Below are positions 42,101 through 56,300 of a stretch of 64,000 nucleotides of DNA, piece by piece. This stretch comes from Eopsaltria australis (lineage: Eukaryota; Chordata; Aves; Passeriformes; Petroicidae): NCBI GenBank assembly GCA_034509425.1, contig JAVTVJ010000012.1, positions 11,381,001 to 11,445,000 on the forward strand. The letters run 5' to 3'. Below the pieces are notes generated by a model. That model was given only the letters and a program-made list of their open reading frames with translations, ran no database searches and had not been told where the DNA came from. Both the position numbers and the translations under genes were made by a program. Position 1 is the first letter of the stretch; each line of letters starts with the position of its first letter.

Positions 42101-45100
42101 TTAGGACTTTTTATCTTTTGTGACAAGTTCGTAAAGCAAAAGAGGCCCTTGCAGTCTGTGTTGGTGGCACTAGATGGCAGTGGAAGCATGGCTAAGAAAA
42201 TAGCTGTCCTGCTGGCTTTGGGGCCAGCTTCTCTGAGCCAAGAAAAACAAGGAATGAAGGCAGTTTTACTTGAGAAGAAAGATAAGGTTGAGATTACGGG
42301 TGGCCTTCTATGCCCAAAATTCAAGGCTTCCCTTACAAGGAATACTAATTCCTCCTTTAATAATTTTGCATCTCCTTAAAGCAGATTAACCTATAAAAAC
42401 TCAAATGCTTTGTAAAGCATCCGTTACCTACGGTGGTTTGTCTGGATCAAAGCCATTAAATGAAGGAAAAGCCAATTTCCAGTTTCTGCCAGTGGCACAG
42501 CTTTTGTGTGAGTCTTGGTAATTTTAAACTCATGTGTCCAAGCTAAGAAAGGATCTGCAGTGATTATTTTTAGAGTACAATGAGTTTGCTCTCGACTGCT
42601 ACACCCTATATCCTAAAATCTTTTGACATGCCACAGCCCCATGCTCAGGTCTTCCTGTGAGCTGCCTGCAGCTGTGTGTGCTCTGAGACTGTCTGGGAGA
42701 GCTGTGCTTGTGCACAGGAGGGATCGCAGGCTGAAACCCCAGACTCGAGTGAAGGAGAATGCTGTGCAGGAGCTTTTTATAGTGGACAGCTGCAAGATGG
42801 TTATTTCCCAGCAGTTTGAGGTTTTCTGAGGTGTGGGGCTCATGTTTTCTGCTTAAGTTTTAAAATATGAAATCGATAGCTTGGGCAGCTGCAAGGGATG
42901 GAGACACTGTGAGAAAGAAGCAGCATATTTGTACTGAGAGGAATTGTCATCCAGCTTACAAAAGCAAGGCAGTTCTTTGCTCAAAGGGGTCTGGAGACAA
43001 GGAAAGGCAACAGCCCTGTAAACATGTGAAAGGGGGCATAAAGATCGTGTCTGAAACTGGAACTGGCTGACTTTGGGGTGATCAAGAAACTTATGAAAAG
43101 AAAGAGGTCAACAGTGTGAAAGCAGAAAGGGAGGATGGGTTTGGCCATTATCAAGTGTCTCAGAACAGCATAATCAGAAATATGGGAGAGGTAAATGAGC
43201 AGTGATTACCAGGAAAGCAATTCACTCCCTCATGCCAGGTTTTCAAAAGCTTTATGTGCTGTAGGTTAATAGCCAGCTATTTGCTTTCAGTCTGGATTAA
43301 GGTTTCCTGAGGTGACGTCCTTCCCTGTCCCTCACAGACCCCCACAGTCAGGCAGATCAACTCTGCACATCAGTATGGGCCATCTCAGCTCAGCCTCTCA
43401 AGCAACACCTTACTCAAGGAAATCCTTAGTTATGGGTTTCCTGGTTTTCTTTCTGTACCAGTTGCATTATCCTAGAAAGAGCCTACCTGGATGTATGCGG
43501 GGACTGGGAATCAGAAGGTCTTTGTGTAAATTAAAACAAAGGCACAAGATCCTGACATGAAAAAGTACCACTATGCCTTGTCTTCTTGAAAGCAAAGTGA
43601 GAAATGTTTCCGATTTTGGCAGAGATTATTGCAATACCTACAGGATGTGTGAAACTGAAGTGGGGACTGTTCTTTAGTCCTGCTATCCATGAGGTTTGCT
43701 TCTTTAAAGGGTGGATATATCATTTGTGGGGTGAAGAGAATGCACCAGGCAAGGAACTTGGTGCTTATTTGTCCTATGTGGCTCCTAAGACCAGTATTTC
43801 ATGTGATTTTCTGTGGGAGAAGAAGATAATGTTTTCTGTGGGAGTGTCATGCCCCTCTGTCTAATGAGAAGTAATGCCTTTTTTGAAAAACTATAGTAAT
43901 GTTGATTATTGGTTTATAATCTTAATACTGTATGTGTATTTTTTGTCTGTTTTCTTGGTGAAATTCCTCTGAGTGCTTGTTATTTTTACAGGCCTTTAGG
44001 TGCTCTGTGATTCTGGGTCATGGCTCTTTTCCTTGTTTGCTCTGACAGAAAGTGATCTTCAGCAACATCTCAGGTTTTTATTTTGCTTTTCCTTGCTATA
44101 ACTTTAGTCTCTTGTGCAAAAGTGAGAAAGAAATGTGGTTACTGAACTTTGACAGGTTTTCCCTTTCACCCGCAGTGGTTTAAAGGCAAATTGCTTACCA
44201 AAAACATGCTTGGATAAGTGAAGGATATGCAGAAAACTGAAAGAGAGATCCCAAGATATCATGTGGCCTGTTGAGGACAGTGGTTATTTGCAAGTATCTT
44301 TGGAGCAGGTAACAGGGCCCTGTCTCAGGCAGCAGGATAACATCAGGATGACTGTGTTTTGTATAACCAGTGCAGGCGTGCAGCTTGGCAGCCTGTTAGC
44401 AATGTTTTGAGTAATTTTGAAAAGCTCCTTCTGCATTATTTAGTGAGTGAATTTTTTAAGACAGAGCCTTTAGCTCCTGAGAGGGAAGGAAGAGCCTGGG
44501 CAAGATGCTGTTGTAAATCTGTTTTGCCAGTTGCTGGTGAGAGCTCCTGTTGCTGATTCCCATCAGCAATGACAAACCAGCTGCTTGGGCACAGTGCTGC
44601 AGGGCTGGGGGGCAAGTTGGACTGGCCTGTGCTGGAATGCCTCAGGTTCATCCAAAAGAACCAAAACAAGTGACTTCAAGCTTTCCTTCCTATGGGTATT
44701 TCATGGTAGACATGGGCAGCCCTTCATAATGCTGATTTTAAAAGGACATATTACCATTCCAGAGCAGAGCAGGATTTTTCAGATAGAGGAAAGAAGAGCT
44801 CATACCAGAGTAACACACAGCCTGGCAGTTGAGTCAGTGGGTCTGGATCTGGACCCTTGTTCTCTGTGCTTTAATCCTGGAAATTAAACTGACAGTCTGT
44901 TTTTCCATAATGTTGAGGCTGATTGCTATTTTGGGGGAATACATGAGGCTTTACTCAGGACTCAGCCTCATCTTATGCTGGTTTACAATTGTTGTCAGAT
45001 GAGTTACGATATTTGAGATGAGCTGTTGTAAAAACATATGTATGTTCTTAGCTGGCAACAAATTTTAGTATTTTAATGATGCTTAAGACAGCTCCAGCAC

Positions 45101-48100
45101 AGAGAAGACACCCTATTAAAAACAGTAAATCAAGCTCTGCAAGCATGATAGCTGAATTAGAGTTTGAGCTATTCCAACGTCTTTGCATTCTGCTTTGTTG
45201 CTGATGTGTACACACACAGACATATAAACTATTTGCAGTTATAGTTTTGCAATTCAGTGTGTTGCTTACAGCAACAATACATTTTAAGCAAACAGCACAA
45301 TATTGGATCAGCTATCACCAATAAAGCTAGTTTTGCTTCATAAAATCCTCCTCAGTACATTCCTTATTTTCCAAACTGAGTATCTTCATAAGCCACAATT
45401 GGAAAAAGCATCTTGTAGAAAGACTAAATACCTGAATGGTGGCGAAATATGTTTCCCATTTACCACTGTCTGATATGGATGAGGGTGTGGGGAGGGAGGT
45501 CAAGTAGTAGGGGGTAAAAACTCTTGCCTGGTTCTGCATGGAACGATTGTAGCAGTATCCATATCTTAATAGACTGGACAAAGGAGATATCTCAGGTACT
45601 CTGACATGAGAAGGCATCTTGAACTGTGCTTAACCTTAAATTCTTCTTTTATGGAATATGAATATTAAACACCAACCCTAGCTAAGTCTGACAGATGAGA
45701 TTTAACTTATGGGCTCTCTGCTCTCTGTGTCAGAGATATAAACCTATGTTATCTCTGGCTTCAGTAGCTACTTCTCCACTTTCAGCTTCTCATATTCTCT
45801 CTGTGTCTCAGACTACAGGTAAACAAAAGTGTCTTTTGCCTTTCAACTACACAACGCAACACTGCTTAAAATTCTGGTCTTTCATATTCCATGAGCCCCT
45901 GGGAAGTCAATAAATGTCAAAGAAATGTTGGATTATTTATGTATTTATTAGATCTATGCTACATTTCTGAGAAGGCCTTGTGGCATTTGGTCATCACACT
46001 CTTAGAAGACATATCACAGGGTAACAACACTGTACATGTATCAAAAGAATTTGGATGTTTCCCACACTACAGTGAATCTGTATTGTTCTTGAGACATTAC
46101 TGGTTGGAAAAGCACTTCCCTCTTCATTATATCTGTTGCCAAATGACTTGCTCTGTTCTCCTTTATTTAGTTTTTTTGTGTTTTTTTTTAAGGATTCATA
46201 AGCAAATGTTAGTGCAAAAAGGAACCAGACTGGTCTTAGAATTTCTGCACTTCACACAATTATTTTTCTCTGAATCAGTTTCAAGTAATGAATGCTCTCT
46301 TATGGCACAGGCAAAAAGGAGAATCTCATGAGGACGATGCTTAAACTTTTTGGTAGGATTCAGGTGAAGATTTATGGCTCTAGCATTGGTGGTAGCATCC
46401 TTCTGGCTGCATGGTTGGTACCCTGTGATGAATTGCAGTCCCCACTTGCACTGTTTGACTGGGCATATTCTGGCCTTGGCTAGTTACAGATAGGGTCAGC
46501 ACTGCCTGCCCTACTGAATTTGAATCAAATGGAGCAGACAGCAACTTTCTCTTAAATCTGGATGTCCCACCCATGGGTGTGATATGCACTCTGTTGTCAT
46601 ACCCTGCTGTAGTCTCTCTGAAAATCACACAGCATCAACAGCCTTTGAAATAGAAGTTATTTGTAGAGATAGAGAATCCAGCCATGGTGATAGACGGTCC
46701 TAGGCACTCCCCTCTCCCCTTCCCACTGCACCTCACCCCATAATTTCTGTGTGTCCCTTGTTTAGACTGTGGAACGTACTTTAGACTTCAGCTGAATTTG
46801 ACTTCTGGCTCATCTTTTGATTTGGACAGCAGTAGCAAACTAACTCAGTCTTCATTAGTGATGTTAGTAATGGAAAGTCAGAACCTGTAGCTTCTATGAT
46901 CTGCATCAAGCTTTCAGATCACTGTTACAAGGCTAGGGACTACACAAAACCAGAAATGTATGGTTTGTGTAAAATAAAAACCCACTCTGCAAAGCTTTGC
47001 AATGAAAGATGTTAGCCATGCATAGCATGCTCGTGCTGGACTTGAGAAGATTGGCCAAGGACACTGCTGACTAATTATTTTCCTTTAATGAAAAGCTAAA
47101 ATGTGATTGTTATTATCCCAGCAGGGGAAACTGCTTTCTAAGTCTTATCTACATTCAGTAAATACCCAATATGTGGCCTATCATCCATAAAGGGACGAAA
47201 TGTTATGCCTTATGCCTGGATTCAAACCAGTAGTTCATGGGCATTCAAATGCTTCAAATACGTTGTGCTCAGACTACTGAGCCATGTCTTCTGAAATCCA
47301 TCATCTGCTGCAGTGTGATAGTTAAAGCTGGTAAACTGGTAATGCTTATTTAATGAATTCTAATAACTTGTTTTTATGAGTAATCTGTCAGGAGGCCCCA
47401 TTCTCTTTATGCATTTGTCCATCGATCTGTTTACGTGGACAGCTTTCGCCCTGTTATTTACAAATTACTCTCAGATTGTGTTGTTCTCCATTTAGAAAGT
47501 GCTGACAGTCGAGTGGACAAGATGATGGTTTTGATCAGATAATCGATGTCCAGATCATTTATGCCTAACAGGAAGTAAATCAGAAACCTTTCAAAATGGT
47601 CTCATGGATATTACTGGCCATCGGCACGTGTGGTGACATACCTTTTCTCCCAAACCACCCATGCACACAAATACATCCTTCATGACTACTTTTTAAAATA
47701 ATATGAAAAGCTGACATAGTGATAAAAGTAGAACAAATATCAGCTAATGCTTTTTTGTTGTTTAGCATTGTTTTTGAGCTTTCTGGATGTGTGTTGGTTA
47801 TTTGTATTTCAGGCAGGGACACAAGAACAGATTGCCCAGGTGATTCTGCAATAAGACATAGTGTAAGTTACATCTGGGCAGCAAAGAAGAGAAATGTAAA
47901 AGGGAATAAAGATTACCTCCAAGATATTAAATACAGGCAGATCCACATCTTGATGGCTTACTCACTTAGATGGAAACATATTCACCTAAGTGTGCATAAA
48001 ATATTATTACTTTTTTTAATGGGTCAATTTAGTAGTAAGCCTAAGAATTCCAAGGTCAATTATTTGGTTTTTTTCATTACTGTAGATAATAAATAAAATG

Positions 48101-51100
48101 GCTGCCAATGTCATTGGGGTACCATTTTACTGAGTATGAAGGTGGAGTGCTATAGGAGGTGATAATTTCTGGCAACACAAGACTGCAGTCAACTGGGAAA
48201 GGAGTTTATTACTGACAGAATTTTTACTGTGCTGGCTGTAAGTTTATTAAGCAGTATACTGCATAATTTCTGTCAGCATATTGTGTCATTTTCTGAGCTA
48301 TATAATAATATTGCTTTGAACTTCTAAGTGCCTTCCATTTCTGTAGCTTCCTAAAAAGTTATACCCATCTTAATTGCCATGGCACCTCAGAGAGGCAAAG
48401 AGATATTTTCTGTCTCCTGGGAGAATCAATACAACTTTTAGCAGTGAAAGTGAAGTGAAATGAAAAGCCCAAAATCAAGGTAAAGGTTTGTCAGGACTGG
48501 GCTTGCAAAGGAAGCAGCATCTTATGTCTTAGCTGTTGGATTGACAGGTCTCAAAGCAGCTGGCCTTGGCCACAGCCTTTCTGCACAACACTTTAGTAAA
48601 TTCCTTCTGCTTCACTTCTGCAGATGTGACTGCTTTTCCTGCTCCTAGTCTTGGCTTTTGTAGGAACGGGTTCTTTGGGGCAGTGTGCTTTCTGGAGTGT
48701 GCTTTCCTCAGCAAAATGGCTGTGTTCTTTGAATGCTAATCACCAAAAACACCCTCCCAAAATAACAATGTGTATTTACAGGAGTGCCATTTTCCCTGAG
48801 ACAGCGATAGAATCGCTGTCCTGGTACAGTGCAGCACAATCACTGTTTCTCCTGTGGCAGCTGGTTGATCATCTGAGGGAGAAAGCAGGTGCCTTTGTCT
48901 GTCTCAGAGCATGCCTAGAGCATCATCACTTGAACACCCTCACTGTTCATAAGCTGGCCAGAACTTGGACAGGAGGCCTCTGAGGGAAACCCAGGATGCT
49001 TCAGGCCACTGAGAGGGAGGTTTCTCTCGCTGGCCCATGCACCAGCCAAAGGCACACAGAGATGTTAGGATGCAGGATACCTCCTCAATAAATGTCTGGC
49101 AGATTTGGTATTAGATAAGTCCTCATTATTTGTAGGACTTGATTAGTCAGTGTCAGGCTTTGCAACCCTGAGGCTCTGAGCCCTGTAATCTGTAATAATG
49201 GTCACTGTGCTCTGTTTACCTGCTCTGATTCTTGATCATGGCTACACAATCTTCTTCTTCATGGTTACCTCTGTGGTGTGACTGTGTTCCAGCAGTGGGT
49301 GTGGTGAGCAGGGCCTCTTTCATATAGAGTACTGGGATTGCAAGTTTGATATGCACTAAATTCTTTGTGGTGCTTCATTCCAAACTACAGAAACAACCCA
49401 CCCACTTCAGAGTGAAACAATCTCACTTTCTCTCCATGGCAGAGCAGGTGACTCAGGACAGAGGGAGAAAAATAATGTCCACCTTCTCTATCCTTATCCT
49501 TTTGCTATAGAACCTTTGAGTCTATTTAGTCAGAACAGTAACAGAACAGGTTTATTCTCTTTTTCATATCTTTATCTGAGGGCAGAAATGAAAGGTTTTT
49601 ATCAAGAAAAAAAAAAAAAAGTAGTGTTTTCCCTAAATTTTTTCCATCCCTGTCAATGCTGGGAACTTTAAGGTTAGATTTTCTGTTTTGGCTGGAGATT
49701 TCCTTCAAGAAAAGGGCTAAGGAGGGGATGAGCAGGGCTCTAGCAGTTCTAGAACAGTCACAATTGAAGAGGTAAGGTCTGGTTCTCTAATTAAGCTTTC
49801 TTCATTTTCAGGATTTCCACATCAAGGCATTTTTTCTCAAGAGTGTTTTTGGCCTCCCTTTTACAGGAACTGAGCAGCAGTTGCTGTTCTGCTCTGTAAT
49901 ATCAGAGTGATAGGGAAATCTTGACAGCTGTGAAAAACTTGGTCAAATTTTATTCAGGAGCTGTTTGTAGGATTAATTAAGTGTATAGATTGAGCATCCA
50001 CAACTCGTAGATTTGAGGAAGAGATTTGGGAAGAGCAGCACTTCAGTCCTTGTCAAGCTGTAGCAGCTATATTTCATCAGACTGATGCATTGCACTTTTC
50101 TCTCCTTTACCTTGTCTATTCTGCCTATTTATCTATTTTTATTCTAAATAGGACTATTACAAAACCTGTAGGAAAATATACGTCTTTTAACTTTTGATAG
50201 GTCTTGTAAAAGCAGTAAATGTGTTTAATATCAACACAGAAGAGAGGGGAAAAAGTCAGTGGGACTTGGTGTTTACCCATCAAAACAAGGAACTGAAGTA
50301 AATCCCAGAGTTATTCCATTTAATAGTCCTGCTTTTTACAGAAGACAGAATTCAGCAGCTTTGCAAAGGGGGAAATACTCTTGGCTGATCACAAGTGGAA
50401 AAAGTGAGGGAAGGAGATTAAACTTGAGGATAAAACACCTACATTGATGAGAAATAGGTTAAGTAATGCTCTGCTTTTCAATTATGTTAGAGCAGTAGGT
50501 ACTGAAGCCTGCTCATTAGCTGAAGCTATAAAATGCCACATTTATTGTGTCATTTCTCTTTCAAATATTTGCCCGATGGGCTTGTGAAACGTTTAGCTCT
50601 CACTGCCTGAAAGTCCCACTGGCTCTCCCAAAGAAAGCTTCTCTTCCCCGCTTTATACTCAGAAATGTCAAATCCACACCTGCTAGCTCTCCCTCTATTA
50701 AAACAGTTCTAAGTTTTTTCACATACTCCTTGTGAAGAGAAACATGTCCTGCTCCTGCTGACCATCAAATGTGAGCTGACTCTGTGGGTTCATTGCCAGA
50801 CAGCCCTCTGGGTCAGTCTGTCCTAATGTCTTACTCCTCACTGAACTCTCCAGCCCCCTGAAGCTATTATTGACTCAGTTTTTCTCCACAAAATGAGCAT
50901 GTGACAGCTCAGATTTATTTCAGGGCCTTAGCTATTGCTTTATTAATCAAACACTAACTATTTGCCTTATATTTAGGACTTGTCTAAGTCAATCACAATC
51001 AGCCTTCCATCACCCTTCTTACCCCAAAGCATCCTCAAAGTGTCACATTTTGCTTTGCTGGTCACAAGGTATCAGAACTTCTTGTCCTGGTACTTGGGAG

Positions 51101-52132
51101 CCTCAAACAAAAGCAAATCTCCTTACTGGTCTGTGTCTGTCTCCCTTTTACAGGTGTGCATCCTTTCTTTGATGTCAAAGGGTTGTCTTAGGAGATTCAT
51201 ACTTAATTCAGCTATTGAGATGTAAGGATTTAACTGTTGTTGCTTTCTGCAAGCAATCCCTTGGATTTTCTAAGAGTTTCCACTGAGATGACAATGTGTT
51301 TCCACAACAATCTGCAAGACATGCTAAGTGCTATACAGGATACGTGCACTGTGTCTTCAATATATTCCCAGCTCTATTAAGAACTGGTAATCAGTTTCAT
51401 AGTAAAGATGCATGTTCTTTCTGCTGGTATTTTCACTTGTTGTGGGCTATTGACTAGCAGAATGTTATCCTTTAGCCTGTAACTGGTGACTTCTGTTTGC
51501 TGAATAATAACTGACTGAATTCAGATAACCCAATGAAGTAAGAAGCTGTGAGCATTGCATCGCCTCCTTTGTGTGTTACTTGATGGTTTTCCTGGTCTGA
51601 TAATTATCTAATGCAGCAATAGAGAAAAGGTCAGAGTTATTGTGAGGCTGCCTCCGAATGTAATTTTTCAGCTCATTTTTGGCATGTCATGTATATAATC
51701 TCCCAGTGATATATATTTGCATTTCATTGCCATGATTTAGAAGGATTTTTTTTTGCCTGTGCTTCAAATTGCTTTCACTGCTTTCTGCAAAATGTGCTTT
51801 GCAGCAATGTGATGTATTTTCTGAGTTCATTTTAGGAATTTGATTTTGTTCTTCCCCTTCACTTCTGGTGTCAGTCTGGTGTAGGGGCAGCACAAATGAG
51901 GTTGGAGAGTAGGAAAGGAGTATGTAGAAGATTTTTAGCTTAATAAGAATAAAGAATATAGTTCAGCTTATCATATCATCCAAAAAATTTACTTCTCTGC
52001 AGAGATTAATGTTCAGAGGTTTTTTAACCTGTGTGCTTGTTCATGTTCACACTGAATTACTATTATTATTAAATCTAAAGAGAGGGGGGAAGCACTGGGG
52101 AGGAAACACTGTTTCCCTGACTTCTCCAGATC
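36181..52132. other. Gene-poor stretch downstream of GALC
   Basis: I find no supported gene or RNA. Open frames are short (the longest is 146 codons at 45891-46331) and have no recognisable motifs or codon pattern. A T-rich run lies near 40186-40225. A segment at about 47400-47640 keeps unusually many CpGs for this region and may be a regulatory element. Confidence 0.55.
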
Positions 52133-52137
52133 CCTGC

Positions 52138-52705
52138 TATCGTGGGTTGACCCCGGCCAGGGGCCAGGTGCCCACTCAGTCACTCTATCACTCCCTCTCC
52201 CCCTGGGAGAGGGGAGAGGATAATATTGAAAAAGACTATCAGGGTGAGTAAAGGCAGTTTTATTACAGTGGGAAAAAAAATGAGAACAAGCAAGTTGAAA
52301 GTTGCGCGCGCAAGAGCCGAAGGGAAAACAATCAATCTCTACTTCCCATCAGCAGCGATGTCCGGACACTTTCTGGGAAGCAGGGCTCCAGCACACGTGG
52401 TGGTTGTTCGAGGAGGCAAACATGGGCCAGCCCTGAGTGCCTCCTCCTCCTCCTCTCTTCCTTCCCTTATATGAGCTGATGTCATATGGTATGGAATATC
52501 CCTTTGGCTGACTGGGGTCAGCTGGCCTGCTGGTGTCCCCTCCCAGGATCTTGCCCCCCCCATCCCCTTCAGTGGGGGAAGGAATGTCACAGGGACAGCA
52601 CAGCTTGGCAGTAGCCAAAACACTGCTCTGTTATCAATGCCAGCTACCAAAGCAAAGTACAGCAGTGTAAGGCCTGTGAGCTTTACCCCAGTCAGACCCA
52701 ATACA
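52138..52705 (-). mobile_element. Solo LTR of an avian endogenous retrovirus (ERVL-like)
   Basis: Read on the minus strand it begins TGTATTGGGTCTGACTGGGG and ends CAACCCACGATA, as in ERVL-type LTRs I recall from songbirds. The 5-bp sequence CCTGC flanks both sides (52133-52137 and 52706-52710) and is the likely target-site duplication. On the minus strand there is a TATA-like TATAAG (52466-52471) and then an AATAAA (52258-52263) in the correct LTR order. No gag, pol or env is attached, so it is a solo LTR left by recombination. The open frames inside it are shadows. The family name is from memory. Confidence 0.8.
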
Positions 52706-52710
52706 CCTGC

Positions 52711-53149
52711 AAATACAAGGAAGCTTGTAGGACAGATAGCACACGGCATGAGAGGTGCTCAGAGGTGTTTGTTTTGACAGTGCTTACAGTGTTTTTGTCT
52801 CAGAAGCAGTGTTAGTATGCAGGGCAAACCATACATCTGGTTTAACTCATCTTGTCTGAGAGCCAGTCAGTGCCTGGTGGGGAAACGTTTAGAACAGTGG
52901 AGGTGGCAACAGCTTTTATAAGTTAAAGACAGGGTTTAAATGTATCTTCAGGGACATCTGTATGCCAGGCATGCGCCACTTTGGATTCAGGCAATGGACT
53001 CATTTCCAGAGTGGTGAGCCCACACATAGGGCTGTGAAGACATCAAGTGCTTTAGGGGGTTGTATCTTCTTGCAGACAGATCTTATATCATCTGTCTAAA
53101 GTGTGGGCACTGCTGGTCCCATAATTCAGGAATTTGGAGCCTTAAGCCT
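52711..53149. other. Spacer between LTR and CR1
   Basis: No feature seen beyond ordinary non-coding sequence. Confidence 0.5.
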
Positions 53150-53336
53150 GACAGTATTTGAGGCATTTGGACAACACCCTTAATAATTTACTTTGACTTT
53201 TCATCAGCCCTGAATTGGTTAGAGAGTTGGACTAGATGATTATTGTAGGTAGCCTCCAAATGGAATATTCTATTCTATTCTGAGGTCCCTTCCAACTGAA
53301 ATAATCTATTCTATTCTATTCTATTCTATTCTATTC
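53150..53336 (+). mobile_element. CR1 LINE 3' end with ATTCT tail
   Basis: GGCATTTGGACAACACCCTT, CATCAGCCCTGAATTGG, GTTGGACTAGATGAT and AGGTCCCTTCCAACTGAAAT are characteristic of the avian CR1 3' end in sense direction. The tail is a (TATTC)n array. A first short tail (about 53266-53281) is followed by a second copy of the last segment and a longer tail (to 53336), a partial internal duplication. Confidence 0.85.
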
Positions 53337-56300
53337 TCTCTCTATGGCTCTAAGTAAAATATCTCATCATTCTTTTCTTATTTAGAGAGTTCTCATGTGC
53401 CTCTCTCTCCTTCAAATTAATTATTTTATGGAATAGTTCAAGAAAAGAGTCCAGAGAGGTTTGTTATGTATTGTTATATCTATTGACAGTAGAAGCAGTT
53501 TCCACCCTTAAAATCTGTAGTCTAAGTAGAAAAATCAGTCTTTTTTGAGAGCTGTTCTCTTTCTTCAGTTTGGAGTGCTTGGTCATCCTATCTTCTGCTT
53601 ATTATTAGTGTAAATTGTATGTTTGCAAAGAAATATGTGGATGTAATTGAAAAGCAATGAGAATAATCAAAAGCCCAGAGAAGTATGGGTTGTGAGAAAA
53701 AAAAATTAATGTGTGGCTGTTTGATCTTCTAATATGTATAAAAGACTGCTGCAAGAGGAAGGCAATAATTCATTTTTCATGCTCAGGGCACAAGTAATTA
53801 TGGCTTTAAACTGCAATTCTGACTCTCTCTGAGCATTCTCCATTGGCTTATATTTCTTTCAAGTGGCCAATTACTCACCTACTTGCTATTCTCATAAAAC
53901 GTGCTCCAGTCAGAGCTAGGCAGTGTGATTCCACCTATGAACTCTCCATGACTCTCAGATAGGCTGCTGTGGGGCAGCTCTCTGATCTAAGTGCAGGTGG
54001 GGCAGAAATCTGGTGTAGGTTGAGCAGGGAGCCCAAGAGCAGAGCAGAGGGAGGACTTTGGATCTGGGACTCCGTCATGAGACTGATACAGGAGAGGGCC
54101 AAATGTAAGCCTGCAAATGAAATCACCATTCAGGATTCTCTTACCTCTGAGAGCTTGACTTCAGCATCTTTCTCTCTCTCTCTTCATGACCTCAGTGATA
54201 ACCATCATATGACCCAACCCTAATCATGACATGTGTACCCCGTTCAGTGGTGTGTAATGGGTCAGAAAGCAGTTGGGCTCTCTGCTCTGATAGCAATATA
54301 AATGTTATCTGTGACTGAGGGGAACTTTATACTGTTTTTTAATCTGTTGCACATCCTGCTTGGAAGGAGGAGTAGTAATTTTTCAGCTACAGGAAAACCA
54401 TGAAAAGGAAATCTTTTGTTGCTGTTTGACTGATTTTCACACTGATAAATGAAAACAATCAATGGAAGTTACCAGTCCGGGAACATCTATCTTCCCTTTT
54501 TCCCATGTGAAAATCCCCAGTCTAGAATGAGATCAACTTTATTGGGAAACTGTACTAGAATTCAGATATTTGCACTGATATGGTGATCTACTTCATTCTG
54601 CTTACAAGACTTGTAATCAGAGCTGTCTGAATAATACTGATATCAGTTTAAGTCTTTGAGGACTTTCTCAGTGAGACAGACTACCTGTTGATTCGTGTAG
54701 TCACATCTGCCATACCTGCAATCCTAATTTTGAATCTTTTTCTTTTCCACTCAAGAAGGTGGAATTAATTTTGGTTGTGTATTTAGTGGTCCTGCTTGGG
54801 GCTACTTCTCATTCATCTGGTAAGCTTTAGCAACAAAAGCAATGAAGAGAAGGGAACTAAAGATGTGTGATGGCTTCTTTTAGTAGTCATGCCTAAAACA
54901 TGGTATCTTCCACAACAATTATTCCATCTGCTGTATGGAAAATAATCTCTTAGGCTGCATTTCCCTCATAAGAATGATACAGATGTAGGTAGCATTTCCT
55001 TGGCTGAGGATTTGGCTCACATTACATTTCCTCTCCATTCCAGTCCCTGGATCTATCCCCATATGGTTCACATTCCTACATGTCTGGCACTGGTGCATGT
55101 CTGCTGCTCTCTTCTTTCTCAGTCAAAGGACTGGGGGAAGAGATTGGTCTGTTCTAAATTATAATTCTTTTTGCTTTATTCTTGATCTAAAAAGGAGGCT
55201 GTATTTGTTCAGAATGCAGCAGGAACTGAAGATTGTTTTTGAGAATATCCAGGAAAAATTTAAAGTGTAAGGAACTAGGTAGGAGTCTCAGCTCCTTTGT
55301 CACACAGTGGGTAGTCAAAGTTTTGCACTCACTGTTAGCACTCAGAAACTGTGTTTGATCTTGCTATGCTGTTATATGGATTATGCAGCTCACCAAACTG
55401 CGATTGCTGTTGGTTTTATGCTGCAAGTAACCAAAAGCTTGATGCAGCCCAATTGCCCACAGCCTTTAGGCCAACTTGTCACAGTTATTGGTGAGGTAGA
55501 AGAAAACATGGCTGAAGGGTCCTGAAAAACAGCCCAGTGGAACTGCAGGCTGGGATTGACCTCAGGCCAGTGCTCTGTAGCTCATGGTTCAATTGGAGCC
55601 TCTCACTGAGAGATCAGGCTCCAGGCTCAGCTGGAGCAGATCCGAGTTCTGCATGCAGGGACTAGAGAAAGCAGATGGGCATTCATCATATCCAGAGACT
55701 CTTACAAACCCAGCTTTCCAGGATTTGCGTATAGCTGATGTGGGATTTGAAGCTTAAACCCAGAAGGATCATGGGGGAAAAAACCCTTACTTACATACAA
55801 TAATATCTTTCCAATCCTATAGCTTCTAGCACAACTGCTTTCTTTCTCTATCCTGCCTCTTTTTTTTTTAGGGAAACAGTTCATTTTTCTGTTTGGTGGT
55901 AAATAGAGCTGATGACTGAAGCCAGGATGTTTTTAGCCAAATTAACAACACTGTAAAAAGAATGATCCACACAAACAAATTTGGTTACTGTCATTGAGAG
56001 TCCTGCAGCATGTAAAGAAATTAATTTTGGGAATTCCTTTGCAAACAGATAGACCTGACAGAATCCTAATCCAGAATCTGTATCAGTTTTGCTAGCTTTT
56101 TTCAACAGTTTTTTTTTTCCGCAACAGTTAGCTTATCCTTTTCTGATTCATCTTTTCCTGTTTTGCATATGGAATTAGTCTGTGCTGATGCAGAAAGCAC
56201 TGAACTACTGCAAATGGATCCTGATATTTTCATTCTGAGCAGAGGCAGTGGAAGGGGGAAATCTCATGTAACTCTTCCCTGAAGATGCAGAAAATGCCTC

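Noticed and set aside
42149..42379. 76-codon + frame starting MQSVLVALDGSG
   Set aside because: Looks protein-like at first, but there are no supporting splice sites, upstream signals or recognised family.
45891..46331. 146-codon + strand frame in the downstream stretch
   Set aside because: No motif or homology is recognised and codon use is unremarkable. One such frame is expected by chance in AT-rich DNA of this length.
52339..52749. 136-codon minus-strand frame
   Set aside because: It lies within the solo LTR, where no protein is expected.
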